In this document: positions 14,299 through 23,400 of the stretch, piece after piece
Layout: each line of letters starts with the position of its first letter
How positions within the stretch are numbered: the stretch's first letter is position 1
From: Planctomycetota bacterium
GTDB lineage: Bacteria; Planctomycetota; JACOTG01; JAJDCM01
Reading direction: 5' to 3'
DNA length: 32,156 bases
NCBI GenBank assembly: GCA_029260825.1
Contig: JAJDCM010000234.1
Coordinates: 1-32,156, forward strand
Program-made: the position numbers and the translations under genes
Notes under the pieces: model-generated
The model's input: only the letters and a program-made list of their open reading frames with translations
What the model was told of the DNA's origin: nothing
Databases searched by the model: none

Positions 14299-16214
14299 TG
14301 TCTTTGATTCTGACTCATATTCTTCAAGTCACTGTTGTCGTCCTTCTGGTGGCAGGAGTGATCAGGCTAGGTTGTCGAAACCGCCCTCACCTGGCTCACG
14401 CCCTCTGGATGCTGGTCTTCATCAAATGCCTGACGCCCCCCATCATGAGCTATCCGACGAGCATCTTCAGCTGGCTCGGCGCAACAAAGCCCTTTTCGAC
14501 GGCAAAACTTGAGGGTGCCAGTGAAGGCAAGGACCGGGAGCACCTCGCCGCGCTTGTTCCGATGAAAGATGCTCACCCGGAAAACCTCGACTCTCCGTCT
14601 CGATCCGGAGTCGTAGCGTCCCAAGAGGTATCTTCGACTACTGATCTCTTCGAGACGGTCCCCCTTCTCGCAATTGTCTGGGCCGCTGGTGCCCTGCTAC
14701 TCGTCGTACTCATCCGAAGAAGACGCAAATTGGGACTCAGGGCGATCAGAAATTCCAGTCTGAGTCCCGATCCACACCTGGTGCGTCTGGTCGAGGATAT
14801 CTCGCGTCGGGTTGGACTTTCGAGGCCACCTCATTTTTCCTACATCGATGCTCCCTACGGTCCAATGGCCCATGGAGTCTTTCGTCCCACCATCGTGATA
14901 CCGAAAAGGGCGACCCGGCAGGACGAATCCGGGCTCGAGGCCATTCTTGCCCACGAACTCACACACATCCGTCGAGGTGATCCCCTCGTGTGCACGTTTC
15001 AGATCATCGCCCAGGTGGTCTTCTGGTTTCATCCCCTCATCTGGTGGGCAGGAAGACTTGCAACCCGCGAAAGAGAGCGTTGCTGTGATGAAGAAACCGT
15101 GAGCAACCTGGGGTGCCCCCGCTCCCAATACGCCCAGGCCCTCATCAACGTCTTGAAGCTGAGACAAACACTCAACCCCGTTGTCGCCTTGCCAGGAGTA
15201 CGCCCCGTAGAGGTGACAGCCAAGAGATTGGAGCATGTCATGAATCCTCAGAACCTTTTGCATCGCCGTTCCCCGCTTACCTGCCAGCTTGCCCTCCTGA
15301 TCGGGGCCCTTCTTCTTTGTCCAGCTCAAGGCCTGGTCCTTGGAGCTTCCGATCCTCCCCCTTCTCTTGAAGAGGTGAGTGTCGTTTCGAATGGAAGCCT
15401 GATTCAGGTGAGCCTGGAGACTGGTGGAAAGACTCCGGTCGGAAAGCCGGGGGACTGGAGGAAAACGGATCACGCCGTTGGTTGCGGTGAAATGATCTAC
15501 TCCACGGAGGGTAGGGATCTCTATGCAACCGACCCACAAACCGGACGGTGGCAGAGACTAGGAGAGAGAGAATTTGCCGGCACCCGATTCCTGATCTCGG
15601 CTGCAGATCAGCTCTTCATGATCGATGATCAAGGTAACCTCTATCACGTATCAAGAGAGAACGGAAACCTTGAACAAAAGGGACCCGATGGAGGTTGGAC
15701 CAAAACCGATCATGTGGTTGGAGTCAAGGATCGCATCTACTCGGTAGAAGGTGCCATTCTCTACGAGACAAACCCTCAAGAAGGCACCTGGCGAAAACTC
15801 GGCTCCCCGGCTTTCGAGCAAACCTCCTTCATGGTGAGCGTCCAGGACCGGCTCTACACGATTGAATCCGATGGCAACCTTTATCACATCAACACCGACA
15901 ACGGAGAATGGCAACGACTTGGCCCCAAGGGAGGGTGGATCAGCACGGATCACGCGGTGGGCGTAGGAGAAAGAATCTACTCAACCGAGCAGAGTGTTCT
16001 CTATGAAACCGACCCGAAAAAGGGAGATTGGCGACGGCTGGGAAACAACGACTTCCAGGAAACCGGTTTCCTTCTCTCGGTGGGGACAAAGTTGACGTTG
16101 ATCACAAAGGAGAATGCATCCGATGATGATCGCGGAGTTCTCCTTGAGATCTACCAGCGTCTCGTCGACCCGGACCCGATCACATCGCCGACCCCAAGGA
16201 AAGAAATCCGATAG
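14295..16214 (+). CDS. BlaR1-like M56 membrane protease with propeller-like extracytoplasmic repeat sensor
   Basis: A 639-residue antirepressor-type protease. Membrane helices lie near residues 3-24, 33-58, 119-141, 236-258 and 333-355. The zinc motif HELTH is at 220-224, with a downstream acidic ERERCCDEE segment that supplies the third ligand in this family. In BlaR1/MecR1 the last helix leads to an outer penicillin-binding sensor. Here residues about 378-605 instead form tandem repeats of about 80 residues. Each repeat has the pattern W-x-TDHAVG, IYS.E, LY.T.P..G.W..LG, then LY.I...GNLYH, and there are about 2.7 copies, equivalent to five or six 40-residue blade-like units. No Ser-x-x-Lys site of a penicillin binder is seen in this region. 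It overlaps the repressor gene by four bases (ATGA), so the two are coupled. The ligand is unknown. Confidence 0.88.
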   Translation: MMSLILTHILQVTVVVLLVAGVIRLGCRNRPHLAHALWMLVFIKCLTPPIMSYPTSIFSWLGATKPFSTAKLEGASEGKDREHLAALVPMKDAHPENLDSPSRSGVVASQEVSSTTDLFETVPLLAIVWAAGALLLVVLIRRRRKLGLRAIRNSSLSPDPHLVRLVEDISRRVGLSRPPHFSYIDAPYGPMAHGVFRPTIVIPKRATRQDESGLEAILAHELTHIRRGDPLVCTFQIIAQVVFWFHPLIWWAGRLATRERERCCDEETVSNLGCPRSQYAQALINVLKLRQTLNPVVALPGVRPVEVTAKRLEHVMNPQNLLHRRSPLTCQLALLIGALLLCPAQGLVLGASDPPPSLEEVSVVSNGSLIQVSLETGGKTPVGKPGDWRKTDHAVGCGEMIYSTEGRDLYATDPQTGRWQRLGEREFAGTRFLISAADQLFMIDDQGNLYHVSRENGNLEQKGPDGGWTKTDHVVGVKDRIYSVEGAILYETNPQEGTWRKLGSPAFEQTSFMVSVQDRLYTIESDGNLYHINTDNGEWQRLGPKGGWISTDHAVGVGERIYSTEQSVLYETDPKKGDWRRLGNNDFQETGFLLSVGTKLTLITKENASDDDRGVLLEIYQRLVDPDPITSPTPRKEIR

Positions 16215-16225
16215 GAAACCGATTC

Positions 16226-16254
16226 CCCGGCCCGGGTGGGTGCCCGGCGCCGGG
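16226..16254. terminator. GC-rich hairpin between convergent genes
   Basis: The 40-bp gap between the M56 gene and the Kelch gene is almost all stem. CCCGGC (from 16226) pairs with GCCGGG ending at 16254, and an inner CGGG pairs with CCCG. The overlapping 14-base palindrome GCCCGGCGCCGGGC begins at 16242. No T-tract follows on either strand, so this is a candidate terminator by position and stability only. Confidence 0.5.
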
Positions 16255-17775
16255 CTACTCGACCACCGTCACCCGGATGGTTGGAGTGGATCCAAAACCC
16301 ACTCCCAGAGTTGGATCTTCGATCAACGCCTGCAGAACGAAAGTAAGCCCAACCCGAAGGTTGTGATCCTGACGGTCGATGACGGTTCCAAAATTCGGGA
16401 ACGCCGGTGCATCCGGGCAATTCGAAAGCACCGGAGGAGCAAGACCCGAGAGTGGTCCCGATCCTCCACTCAATCCCGTGGTATCACAAATCAACCGGGT
16501 TCCGGTCGCAAAGTCGGGAGACGTTGGGTCCGGGTTGAATCCGAAGGGAATTTGATCTCGTATGAACGTCGGAGAACCGGTCGCCCCCACATCCGCAAAG
16601 AGGATGAACCGGGCAACTTCCATACGCGCCTGGATCTGCAAAAACACCGGAAAGTCCCGGGGCAACACGGCATCCACGGCCCCAAACTCTCCGTTGAGAC
16701 TCAGAAGGCCCGAGCCGCTATCAAACGAGTCGTCTTGATAGACCCAGACATCTTCGTAGAGACCTCCGGCAAAATTCCCTCCGACCACGTACAGAAGACG
16801 GGTAGCCGGGTCCATCACCATGGGAAAATTATTGCGGCGGGGAGGTGCACCGGTAACGGGAAATAGATCCCAGGTGTTTCTTCTCAGGTCATAGGCCCAT
16901 GTCTCGTTGAAATGGGACTGTCCGAAGTTTCCCCCGAAAAGAAGCAGACGATCCAGGGAAGGGTCCATCACCGCCCTCATGAATGCACGCTCCGTGGGAA
17001 AGAACGACGGAGCAAGGAGGCGCCACTCGAACGTGGCAAGATCAAGCTCCCACGTATCGTCGTAATACTCGAGACGATTGTTCCCACCAAAAAGAATTGC
17101 TCTTCCTGCGGGATCGTCCACCACCATGATGGAACCGATCCGTGGAAAAGGCGCAATGCTCGAGAATTGCTGGGTAAAAACGGCCGTCTCGAGATCGAAC
17201 GTATAGGTCGTGCTGAAGTATGTCGCCCCATCAAAGCCGCCGAAGATCACCGCCTGGCCGGTAGCCTCATCAACCGCCACCGCGGGCCGACTCAAAAACG
17301 GGGCCGTTGCAGGGAGGCGGGTCCAGGTATCCGTTTGTAGATCAAACGCCCAGACGTCATCCAGCAGGAAAAGACCCTGATTGGTCCCCCCGAAGATCAC
17401 CATGCGATTCCGCCGGGAATCGAGCACGCAGGAGTGATTAAAACGAGCGGGAGGGGTCGAGGGTGAAGAGGCCAGTCGGGACCAAACCCCTGTCGTGATA
17501 TCCAGCGCAAAGGTCTCGTCCCGAGCTTCGAGAATGAACCCGCCAAAAATGACCAAACGGTTTCGAGCTGCGTCGAAGACGGCAGAGTGTTCGGCTAGAA
17601 TTCCCGGTTCATCGCCGGTTGTGTCGAGTTCTATCCATCTCCGGGAGAACTCGGCAAGGAGTGAGGAGGAAAACAGAAGACATGCCGTGAGGCCAACCAG
17701 GACCGGCGAGCATGACCGCAAGCTCCGGATCATTCGAAAGCTCTGCTTGTGTAGCTCAACAATTCGCACCTTCAT
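16255..17775 (-). CDS. Exported Kelch-repeat beta-propeller protein
   Basis: A 506-residue secreted protein. The signal peptide core is VLVGLTACLLFSSSLLA, about 25-41 residues from the chosen start. Six Kelch-type blades follow, each with V/I-FGG, a variable loop, a W/Y-x-FDL strand and a terminal W: FGGFILEARDETFALDITTG, FGGTNQGLFLLDDVWAFDL, FGGFDGATY, FGGNNRLEYYDDTW, FGGNFGQSHFNETWAYDL and VGGNFAGGLYEDVWVY. The final 140 residues are an unrecognised beta-rich domain. The start is uncertain: 17775 gives a 20-bp overlap with the acidic gene, 17733 gives the neatest signal peptide, and 17832 would read far into the acidic gene. Kelch propellers bind proteins or sugars; no catalytic residues of galactose oxidase are evident. 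Confidence 0.8.
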   Translation of the reverse strand: MKVRIVELHKQSFRMIRSLRSCSPVLVGLTACLLFSSSLLAEFSRRWIELDTTGDEPGILAEHSAVFDAARNRLVIFGGFILEARDETFALDITTGVWSRLASSPSTPPARFNHSCVLDSRRNRMVIFGGTNQGLFLLDDVWAFDLQTDTWTRLPATAPFLSRPAVAVDEATGQAVIFGGFDGATYFSTTYTFDLETAVFTQQFSSIAPFPRIGSIMVVDDPAGRAILFGGNNRLEYYDDTWELDLATFEWRLLAPSFFPTERAFMRAVMDPSLDRLLLFGGNFGQSHFNETWAYDLRRNTWDLFPVTGAPPRRNNFPMVMDPATRLLYVVGGNFAGGLYEDVWVYQDDSFDSGSGLLSLNGEFGAVDAVLPRDFPVFLQIQARMEVARFILFADVGATGSPTFIRDQIPFGFNPDPTSPDFATGTRLICDTTGLSGGSGPLSGLAPPVLSNCPDAPAFPNFGTVIDRQDHNLRVGLTFVLQALIEDPTLGVGFGSTPTIRVTVVE

Positions 17776-17980
17776 CGCCTTCATCCAGGAAGCCAGCGAC
17801 GGGCTCCTCCTCTTCGACAAAGTCATCATCATAGAAGTCCTCTTCGTCGAAGGCGGCTTCGGTCTCGTCTAATTCTTCTTCTTCTTCGGCCCAATCGCCT
17901 TCTTCATACTCGATCTCCTCATCATTGAAATCGCATTCGAAGACATCGGCTTCATCTTCTTCGGGATCTGGCACGCGCAT
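17756..17980 (-). CDS. Very acidic 74-residue protein
   Basis: The predicted protein has about half Asp/Glu residues, a single Arg and no Lys (for example EEEEELDETEAAFDEEDF). It has no signal peptide or membrane segment and ends in Cys, with one other Cys at residue 16. The ATG at 17980 is preceded by GGTGGAAG. The acidic composition over the whole length is unlikely by chance and stops exactly at the overlap with the Kelch gene, which supports a real gene. The open frame extends further upstream (to 18391), but that part is antisense to recD2 and looks non-coding. Its job is unknown; DNA-mimic, metal buffer or disordered chaperone roles are possible. Confidence 0.55.
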   Translation of the reverse strand: MRVPDPEEDEADVFECDFNDEEIEYEEGDWAEEEEELDETEAAFDEEDFYDDDFVEEEEPVAGFLDEGDEGANC

Positions 17981-18176
17981 TACTTCCACCGCCACGCAAG
18001 ATGCACTTGCATGTTTCCCTACCGGAAAGAAGACCCGGGAGGTGATACTTCGGGACTGCTGGATGATACCCAGCCACCAAAAACGCTCCAAAATCCATAG
18101 ATAGCACGACCCCCGCCCGGATGAAACGACTTTTTTCGCAAGCCAGGAGAAAGGGTCGACGACCGCTGCAAACAGA

Positions 18177-18189
18177 GAGACACTGTCTC
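18177..18189 (+). promoter_or_regulatory. Small hairpin replacing the ribosome site of recD2
   Basis: GAGAC (18177-18181) and GTCTC (18185-18189) form a 5-bp stem with a 3-base loop that ends one base before the ATG. No Shine-Dalgarno-like sequence is seen in the usual place, so initiation at recD2 is either leaderless-like or structurally controlled. The rest of the 210-bp divergent gap shows nothing clear. Confidence 0.3.
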
Positions 18190-18190
18190 C

Positions 18191-20443
18191 ATGAGCCCAG
18201 ACCCCAACGCCTCCGACAACGTCGACATCCAAGGCATCGTGGAAAAGATCCTCTTTTGCAACGACAAGGGTGACTATACCGTTGCGATCATCCAGGACCT
18301 GAACGGCAATGAAGCTCATAAAGTCGTTGGTCCACTCGGTCCCCTCGAGATTTCCTCCGCCGTGCAGATCTCCGGTACCCTGGAAAAACACGACGTCTAC
18401 GGGTCTCAGATTCGCGCTACACGGGTTGTTCCCACCGTTCCCACATCAGATTTCGGAATCCGGAAGTATCTGGCCTCAGGAGTCATTGACGGGGTCGGGT
18501 CGGTTCTTGCCGATCGACTTGTCGATGCCTTTGGCTCGGAGACCCTCGAAATTCTTGAGAATCAACCGCAACGTCTGAAGGAAGTGGAGGGTGTCGGCAA
18601 GAAGAAGATCCGCAGTATCTCCCAGGCGTTCAAGAGTCAAGAAAGCCAGAGACATCTACTCATCTTCCTTCATGGACTTGGGTTGGGCCCCTCCCTCATC
18701 GCTCGGATCCTGAAAACCTACGGTCAGGCAACCATCGCAACGTTGAAGAAAAACCCGTATCGACTCATTCGGGACGTCTCCGGGGTCGGTTTTCTCTCCG
18801 CTGATCGCATTGCCCTGGAACTGGGAGTCCCTCCCGAATCGGTTGAACGATCCTCAGCCGCCGCCGACCATCATCTGCGAATCTCGGCAGAGCGAGGAGG
18901 CAACACATGCCTTCCAAGGGCCGTCCTCACCTCGGAAGTCCAGGAGCTTCTGGGTTGTACCGCAGAGAAAGCGAAGGAGGGCATCGACCACGGAATCGAG
19001 AACGGACACCTGGTCGCGGAAGAACTCAAGAACGGCGAGGACCCCTGGATCTACCTGCACTCGCTTCACTGGTCGGAAAGCAGCGCCGCTCACCGGATCG
19101 ACCAGTTGCTCACCACTCCAAGAGTCGGACCAACTCTCGTCCCGGAGGCCTTGACTGCCTGGGCCGAATCTCTTCTCAAAATCGAGCTGAGCCCCCGGCA
19201 AAGAGACGCCGTCGCCGCCGCTCTTACCCGCAAATTCTCCATCATCACCGGAGGCCCTGGAGTAGGAAAAACCACGGTGATCCGATCCATCTGCACCATC
19301 CTGGAAGCCAAGAAGGTGAGCGTTGCCCTCGCGGCCCCCACCGGACGGGCGGCAAAGAGACTGAAAGAGACAACCGGCAGACAGGCAAAAACCCTCCATC
19401 GGATGCTCCGGTTTGACCCGGCAACAAGCGAGTTCGGACACAACCAGAGTCGCCCCCTCGAATACGACGTGGTCATCATCGATGAATCGTCCATGCTCGA
19501 TATCTGGCTCTTCCACTCCCTCCTGGACGGCCTGAAGGACTCCACAACTCTCATCTTGGTCGGTGATGTGGACCAGCTCCCCTCCGTGGGACCGGGACGG
19601 GTTCTTGCCGACATCATCGAATCCAAAACCGTCGAGGTCGTCCGTCTCACCCAGATCTTTCGCCAATCGGAACAGAGCCAGATCGTCGTGAACGCACACC
19701 GCATCAATCAGGGTCAACTGCCCGACCTCTCCCAGGAGTCTTCGGGAGGAGATCTTCGGGAATTTTACTTCATCGAACGGGAAGATCCGCTGGAAGTGCA
19801 ACGCACCCTGGTTCATCTGGTCACCGAACACATTCCCAAGACGTTCCATCTCGACCGCTTGAACGACATCCAGGTGCTCACTCCGATGCACAAGGGGGCC
19901 TGTGGGTCAAAAGCACTCAACCAGTGCCTTCAGGGCTCCCTGAACCCTGCTCCATCCCCCGAGCTCAAGCTGATCGACGAGCCGAGTCAAGAAGCGGCGA
20001 GCAGTTCGGACCGGTTCCGGCTCACCCCCGGCGACAAGGTCATGCAGATCAAGAACAACTACGACAAGGAGGTTTTCAACGGGGACATCGGACGGGTGAT
20101 CTCCATCTCCGAAAAAAATAAAGCCGTCCTGACCGAGTTCGAAGGAGTTCGAGTTCTCTACGAGGCCCAATCAACCGATGAGCTGGCGCCAAGCTACGCC
20201 ATCACGGTGCACAAGTCTCAGGGGAGCGAGTATCCCTGTATCGTGCTTCCCCTCGTCCTCCAGCATTCCATCTTGCTCCAGAGAAACCTCCTGTACACGG
20301 CGGTGACTCGAGCGAAGAAACTCGTGGTCGTGATCGGTTCACGCCGAGCTCTTCAAGTCGCGGTGGCAAACAAAAGAGGAAGTGAACGCTACTCGGGACT
20401 GGGAATGCGACTCTCCAGGGAACCCAAGAGTCACGATGACTAG
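18191..20443 (+). CDS. recD2: RecD2-type (RecD-like, YrrC family) 5'-3' DNA helicase
   Basis: A 750-residue superfamily 1B helicase of the kind that works without RecBC. An OB-like N-terminal domain (about 10-80) is followed by two helix-hairpin-helix regions (GVIDGVGSVLADRLVDAFG and VEGVGKKKIRSIS) and another HhH-like part with DVSGVGFLSADRIA. These are the RecD2-specific N-terminal additions. The motor begins near residue 330 with Walker A GGPGVGKT (354-361) and Walker B IIDESS (Asp431/Glu432), and continues to VGDVDQLPSVGPG, the TVHKSQGSEYP motif and LLYTAVTRAKK. RecD2 acts in replication-fork and mismatch or oxidative repair. It stands alone, is divergent from the acidic/Kelch pair, and its TAG shares the CTAG at 20440-20443 with the convergent kinase gene. 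Confidence 0.95.
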   Translation: MSPDPNASDNVDIQGIVEKILFCNDKGDYTVAIIQDLNGNEAHKVVGPLGPLEISSAVQISGTLEKHDVYGSQIRATRVVPTVPTSDFGIRKYLASGVIDGVGSVLADRLVDAFGSETLEILENQPQRLKEVEGVGKKKIRSISQAFKSQESQRHLLIFLHGLGLGPSLIARILKTYGQATIATLKKNPYRLIRDVSGVGFLSADRIALELGVPPESVERSSAAADHHLRISAERGGNTCLPRAVLTSEVQELLGCTAEKAKEGIDHGIENGHLVAEELKNGEDPWIYLHSLHWSESSAAHRIDQLLTTPRVGPTLVPEALTAWAESLLKIELSPRQRDAVAAALTRKFSIITGGPGVGKTTVIRSICTILEAKKVSVALAAPTGRAAKRLKETTGRQAKTLHRMLRFDPATSEFGHNQSRPLEYDVVIIDESSMLDIWLFHSLLDGLKDSTTLILVGDVDQLPSVGPGRVLADIIESKTVEVVRLTQIFRQSEQSQIVVNAHRINQGQLPDLSQESSGGDLREFYFIEREDPLEVQRTLVHLVTEHIPKTFHLDRLNDIQVLTPMHKGACGSKALNQCLQGSLNPAPSPELKLIDEPSQEAASSSDRFRLTPGDKVMQIKNNYDKEVFNGDIGRVISISEKNKAVLTEFEGVRVLYEAQSTDELAPSYAITVHKSQGSEYPCIVLPLVLQHSILLQRNLLYTAVTRAKKLVVVIGSRRALQVAVANKRGSERYSGLGMRLSREPKSHDD

Positions 20444-23400
20444 CGGATCGCTTCCCGCTCCACCTCGGGATAGGCCGCGTCTGTTCTTGGAAGGCGCCGC
20501 AGCAGCCTCTCGGCCATCTTGGGGACCAGCTCACCTCGGCTCAACGCTCGGCGAATGGAAACAACATTTCCCTGGACCCGAGCCTTTTCTCCGCTGAAAC
20601 AACCGTCGCTCCAAAGAAAAGGAACCAGGGGCGTTGGCAAGTACGCGGTCACCGTCGTCCAGGGCAACCGTCCTTCCTCTTCAATGGCTTCCTGAACGAC
20701 GATCAGGGGGGCATCCGCCTTCTTCTTGCGGCGAATCAGGGTGGCGTCCTGGAAGATGCGCCCGGGGCTTGCCTGAACGCGCCACCTTTCCGAACGGGTG
20801 GATGCTCGAAGAAGGCTGACTCCTTTTTCCCACTGCACGAGACAGTAATCCTTGGCACTGGGGAACGTCTGCAGCCTGGGGGTGAAGGATCCGGAGTAAG
20901 TCCTCGGAAGCAAGCTGATCCGATGGAGCTCAACTCCTTTCCTGGAATCGATCCAACCCAGCAGGCCCTTATCGGTAAGAACCACGGAATCCGGTCCCAC
21001 GGTTGCGTTCGGCATCGCGGCAGCCTGGACGACATTCTCTCCCTCACAAAGGGATGCCAGGTCAACGGTCATCAGGGTCGTTCCGGTCGCGCCGTTGATC
21101 CCGTAAAGACGCTCGATGACCGGTTGAGTGATTCCAGGACGCATCCCCCAGACCTTCACGAAGACATCGGGCTCGGCCTGAGCTCCTCCCAGGTCGAGAA
21201 CATCAACCTCGAACCACTGATCCGCCGACGATGTCGGCCCCATCCACAGCACTTCGCCACCGTCCCCGCTCACGCAAATGAGCTGAAGCGCGGGGTGCTC
21301 TCCAGTTGTTGCCGTACCCACCGCCTCGATCAGAAGGTCCACTGCTCCGTCACCGTTCAAGTCGGCGGTGACCGGGAGCCCCCCACCGTCGTCCCGCTCA
21401 TCGGGAGGTGATCGGAAAGATGCGAAGTCTCGATCTCCCAGATCGGAAATCTTGAGAGACCAAAGACGCTCGGAGCGACGACGCCGCCCAAGATGAGAAG
21501 GTGGCCACACCTTGCCAAGAGTATTGTGTTGCCAGGTCGACAGCGCTACAACCTCGGTCAAGCTGAATCGAATCGCCCCGAAGGCGAGCTCACCCCCCGC
21601 TCGACTGAAAAGCCCAAAGCGAGTCGTGCCTCCATCGGAGGCTCCCATCCCGAAGTCAACAAACGATGGAAGACCGATCCTGGCCCGAACCTTATCCGGT
21701 GGTCGTACACCACGAGTCTTGCCGGCATACGGAAGAACGGAGTACAAGGAGTGTAGAGGATACTCCCGCTCTTCGTAGGATCGTTGCTGAGTCATCAGCA
21801 CTCCACCGCCGCCGTCGGAAAAATGAAGCCAGGATGGAGGTTTGGAGATCGTTCCATCCAGCGGCGTCGGCCCCAAGACTCTTCCCGTACGCCCCGAAAT
21901 GATGGAGAGATGGGAGTTCCGGTCCGACATCTCCACAAGAATCAAGTCTTCAACTTCGTCTCCATGGACGACTCCTGACGGAACATCCCGTTTTCCGAGG
22001 ACGTCTCCGGTGACAAGTCGATCCGACACACGATGCGGAGACTCCCAGCGCCAGTCGATCGCACTCCCCCCACGAAGACGGGGTCGATGCCCGGTCAGGC
22101 AATGCACAACTCCCAGACGCGCTTCCTCTCTTTCGACCACCATGACTTCGACTCGATCGTCTCCATCCAGGTCCCCGACGCACGGTGCAAGAAAAGACCC
22201 TCCCTCCGACGTAAAACGAAAGAGAACCTCGGGGTCCTTCGAAGCCGGATCCGCCGTCATTGCATAGAGAGCATTATCTTCCACAAGGATCAGGTCAAGA
22301 CCCCGGGACTGAATCGGCGCCAGAACCAATGATAGCCGTTCGGTTCGATCCCACACGGAAGTGAGGCCGACCTCCTCATGATCCGGAACCCGACCATGTG
22401 CCCCCTTGCTCAGCTCGTTTCGGCGTGAATAGGAAAAAATCTCGATGCCGGCGGGAGTCGGCACAAGGATCTCGTCCCCTGGGCTCTTGGGAGTCCGAGA
22501 GACATCGCCAACGAGAAAGGGAGTTTCCAGAAACGGACTGACCCCTTCTGCCTGGGTCAGTTCAAATTCGTGAACGAGCCGGCCATCCAGCCCGTTGTAG
22601 ATGGAAAGGTGGGATGAGGTCCTCACAAGCACTTCCCATTGTCCATCGCCGATCACCGATCCCCGTTCACCAGTGCGTAGATCGGCGACCCCAAAGAACG
22701 GGACTCTCCGGTTGGGAGCGCCGGCAAAATGAGACGCCGGATCCTTGCCAAGGAGAGGCGATCCACTCACCGAAATCGACCACGGGGGCTCGCCTCCCTG
22801 GCACGGTAATGCGACCAGCTCGCTCCCTTCCGCGTACACGAGGAACTCGGCCGCACCATCGTTATTGAGGTCGACGCAATCTCGACCAAGAAGAGTCAAC
22901 CCAGGGAATTCCAGCAACTCGGGCTCTTGCCCCCCCCAGGAAACATAGACTCCCCGAGGCTCCACTCCGACCGCATAATCAGGAACTCCGTTGGAATCGA
23001 AATCACCGACGATACCGTCGGTGATGCCGCCTCCTGCTTCAAGAGGATAAGTCTTCCAACCCTCCCGCTCTCCGGACCCGGGAAGAGTGAAGATAGCGAG
23101 CTCCTGCTGATCCACCGTTCCAACCACGCTCACGATCTCGGGAAAACCATCGTTTTCGAAGTCAACGACCGAAGCGGCACACTGGAATGTTCCCGACGGC
23201 GCCATGTACGCCAGCGAATCAAGGTCTCCTTGACCGAGCTCGAGAATCCTCATTCTCCCCACCGGATCGGGCTCTCTTTCCGTCACAAGAACGATCGCAG
23301 ACAGCCGACCATCTCGATAAAGATCCGCCATCACGGGAGGAAAGAACGATGGCTGGATCGGATACTTGCTCCGTTCCACCGGTGCCGCCGAGATGTTCAC

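Noticed and set aside
18854..19891. A 345-residue minus-strand frame
   Set aside because: It lies wholly antisense to the conserved helicase motifs of recD2 and has no domain signature of its own.
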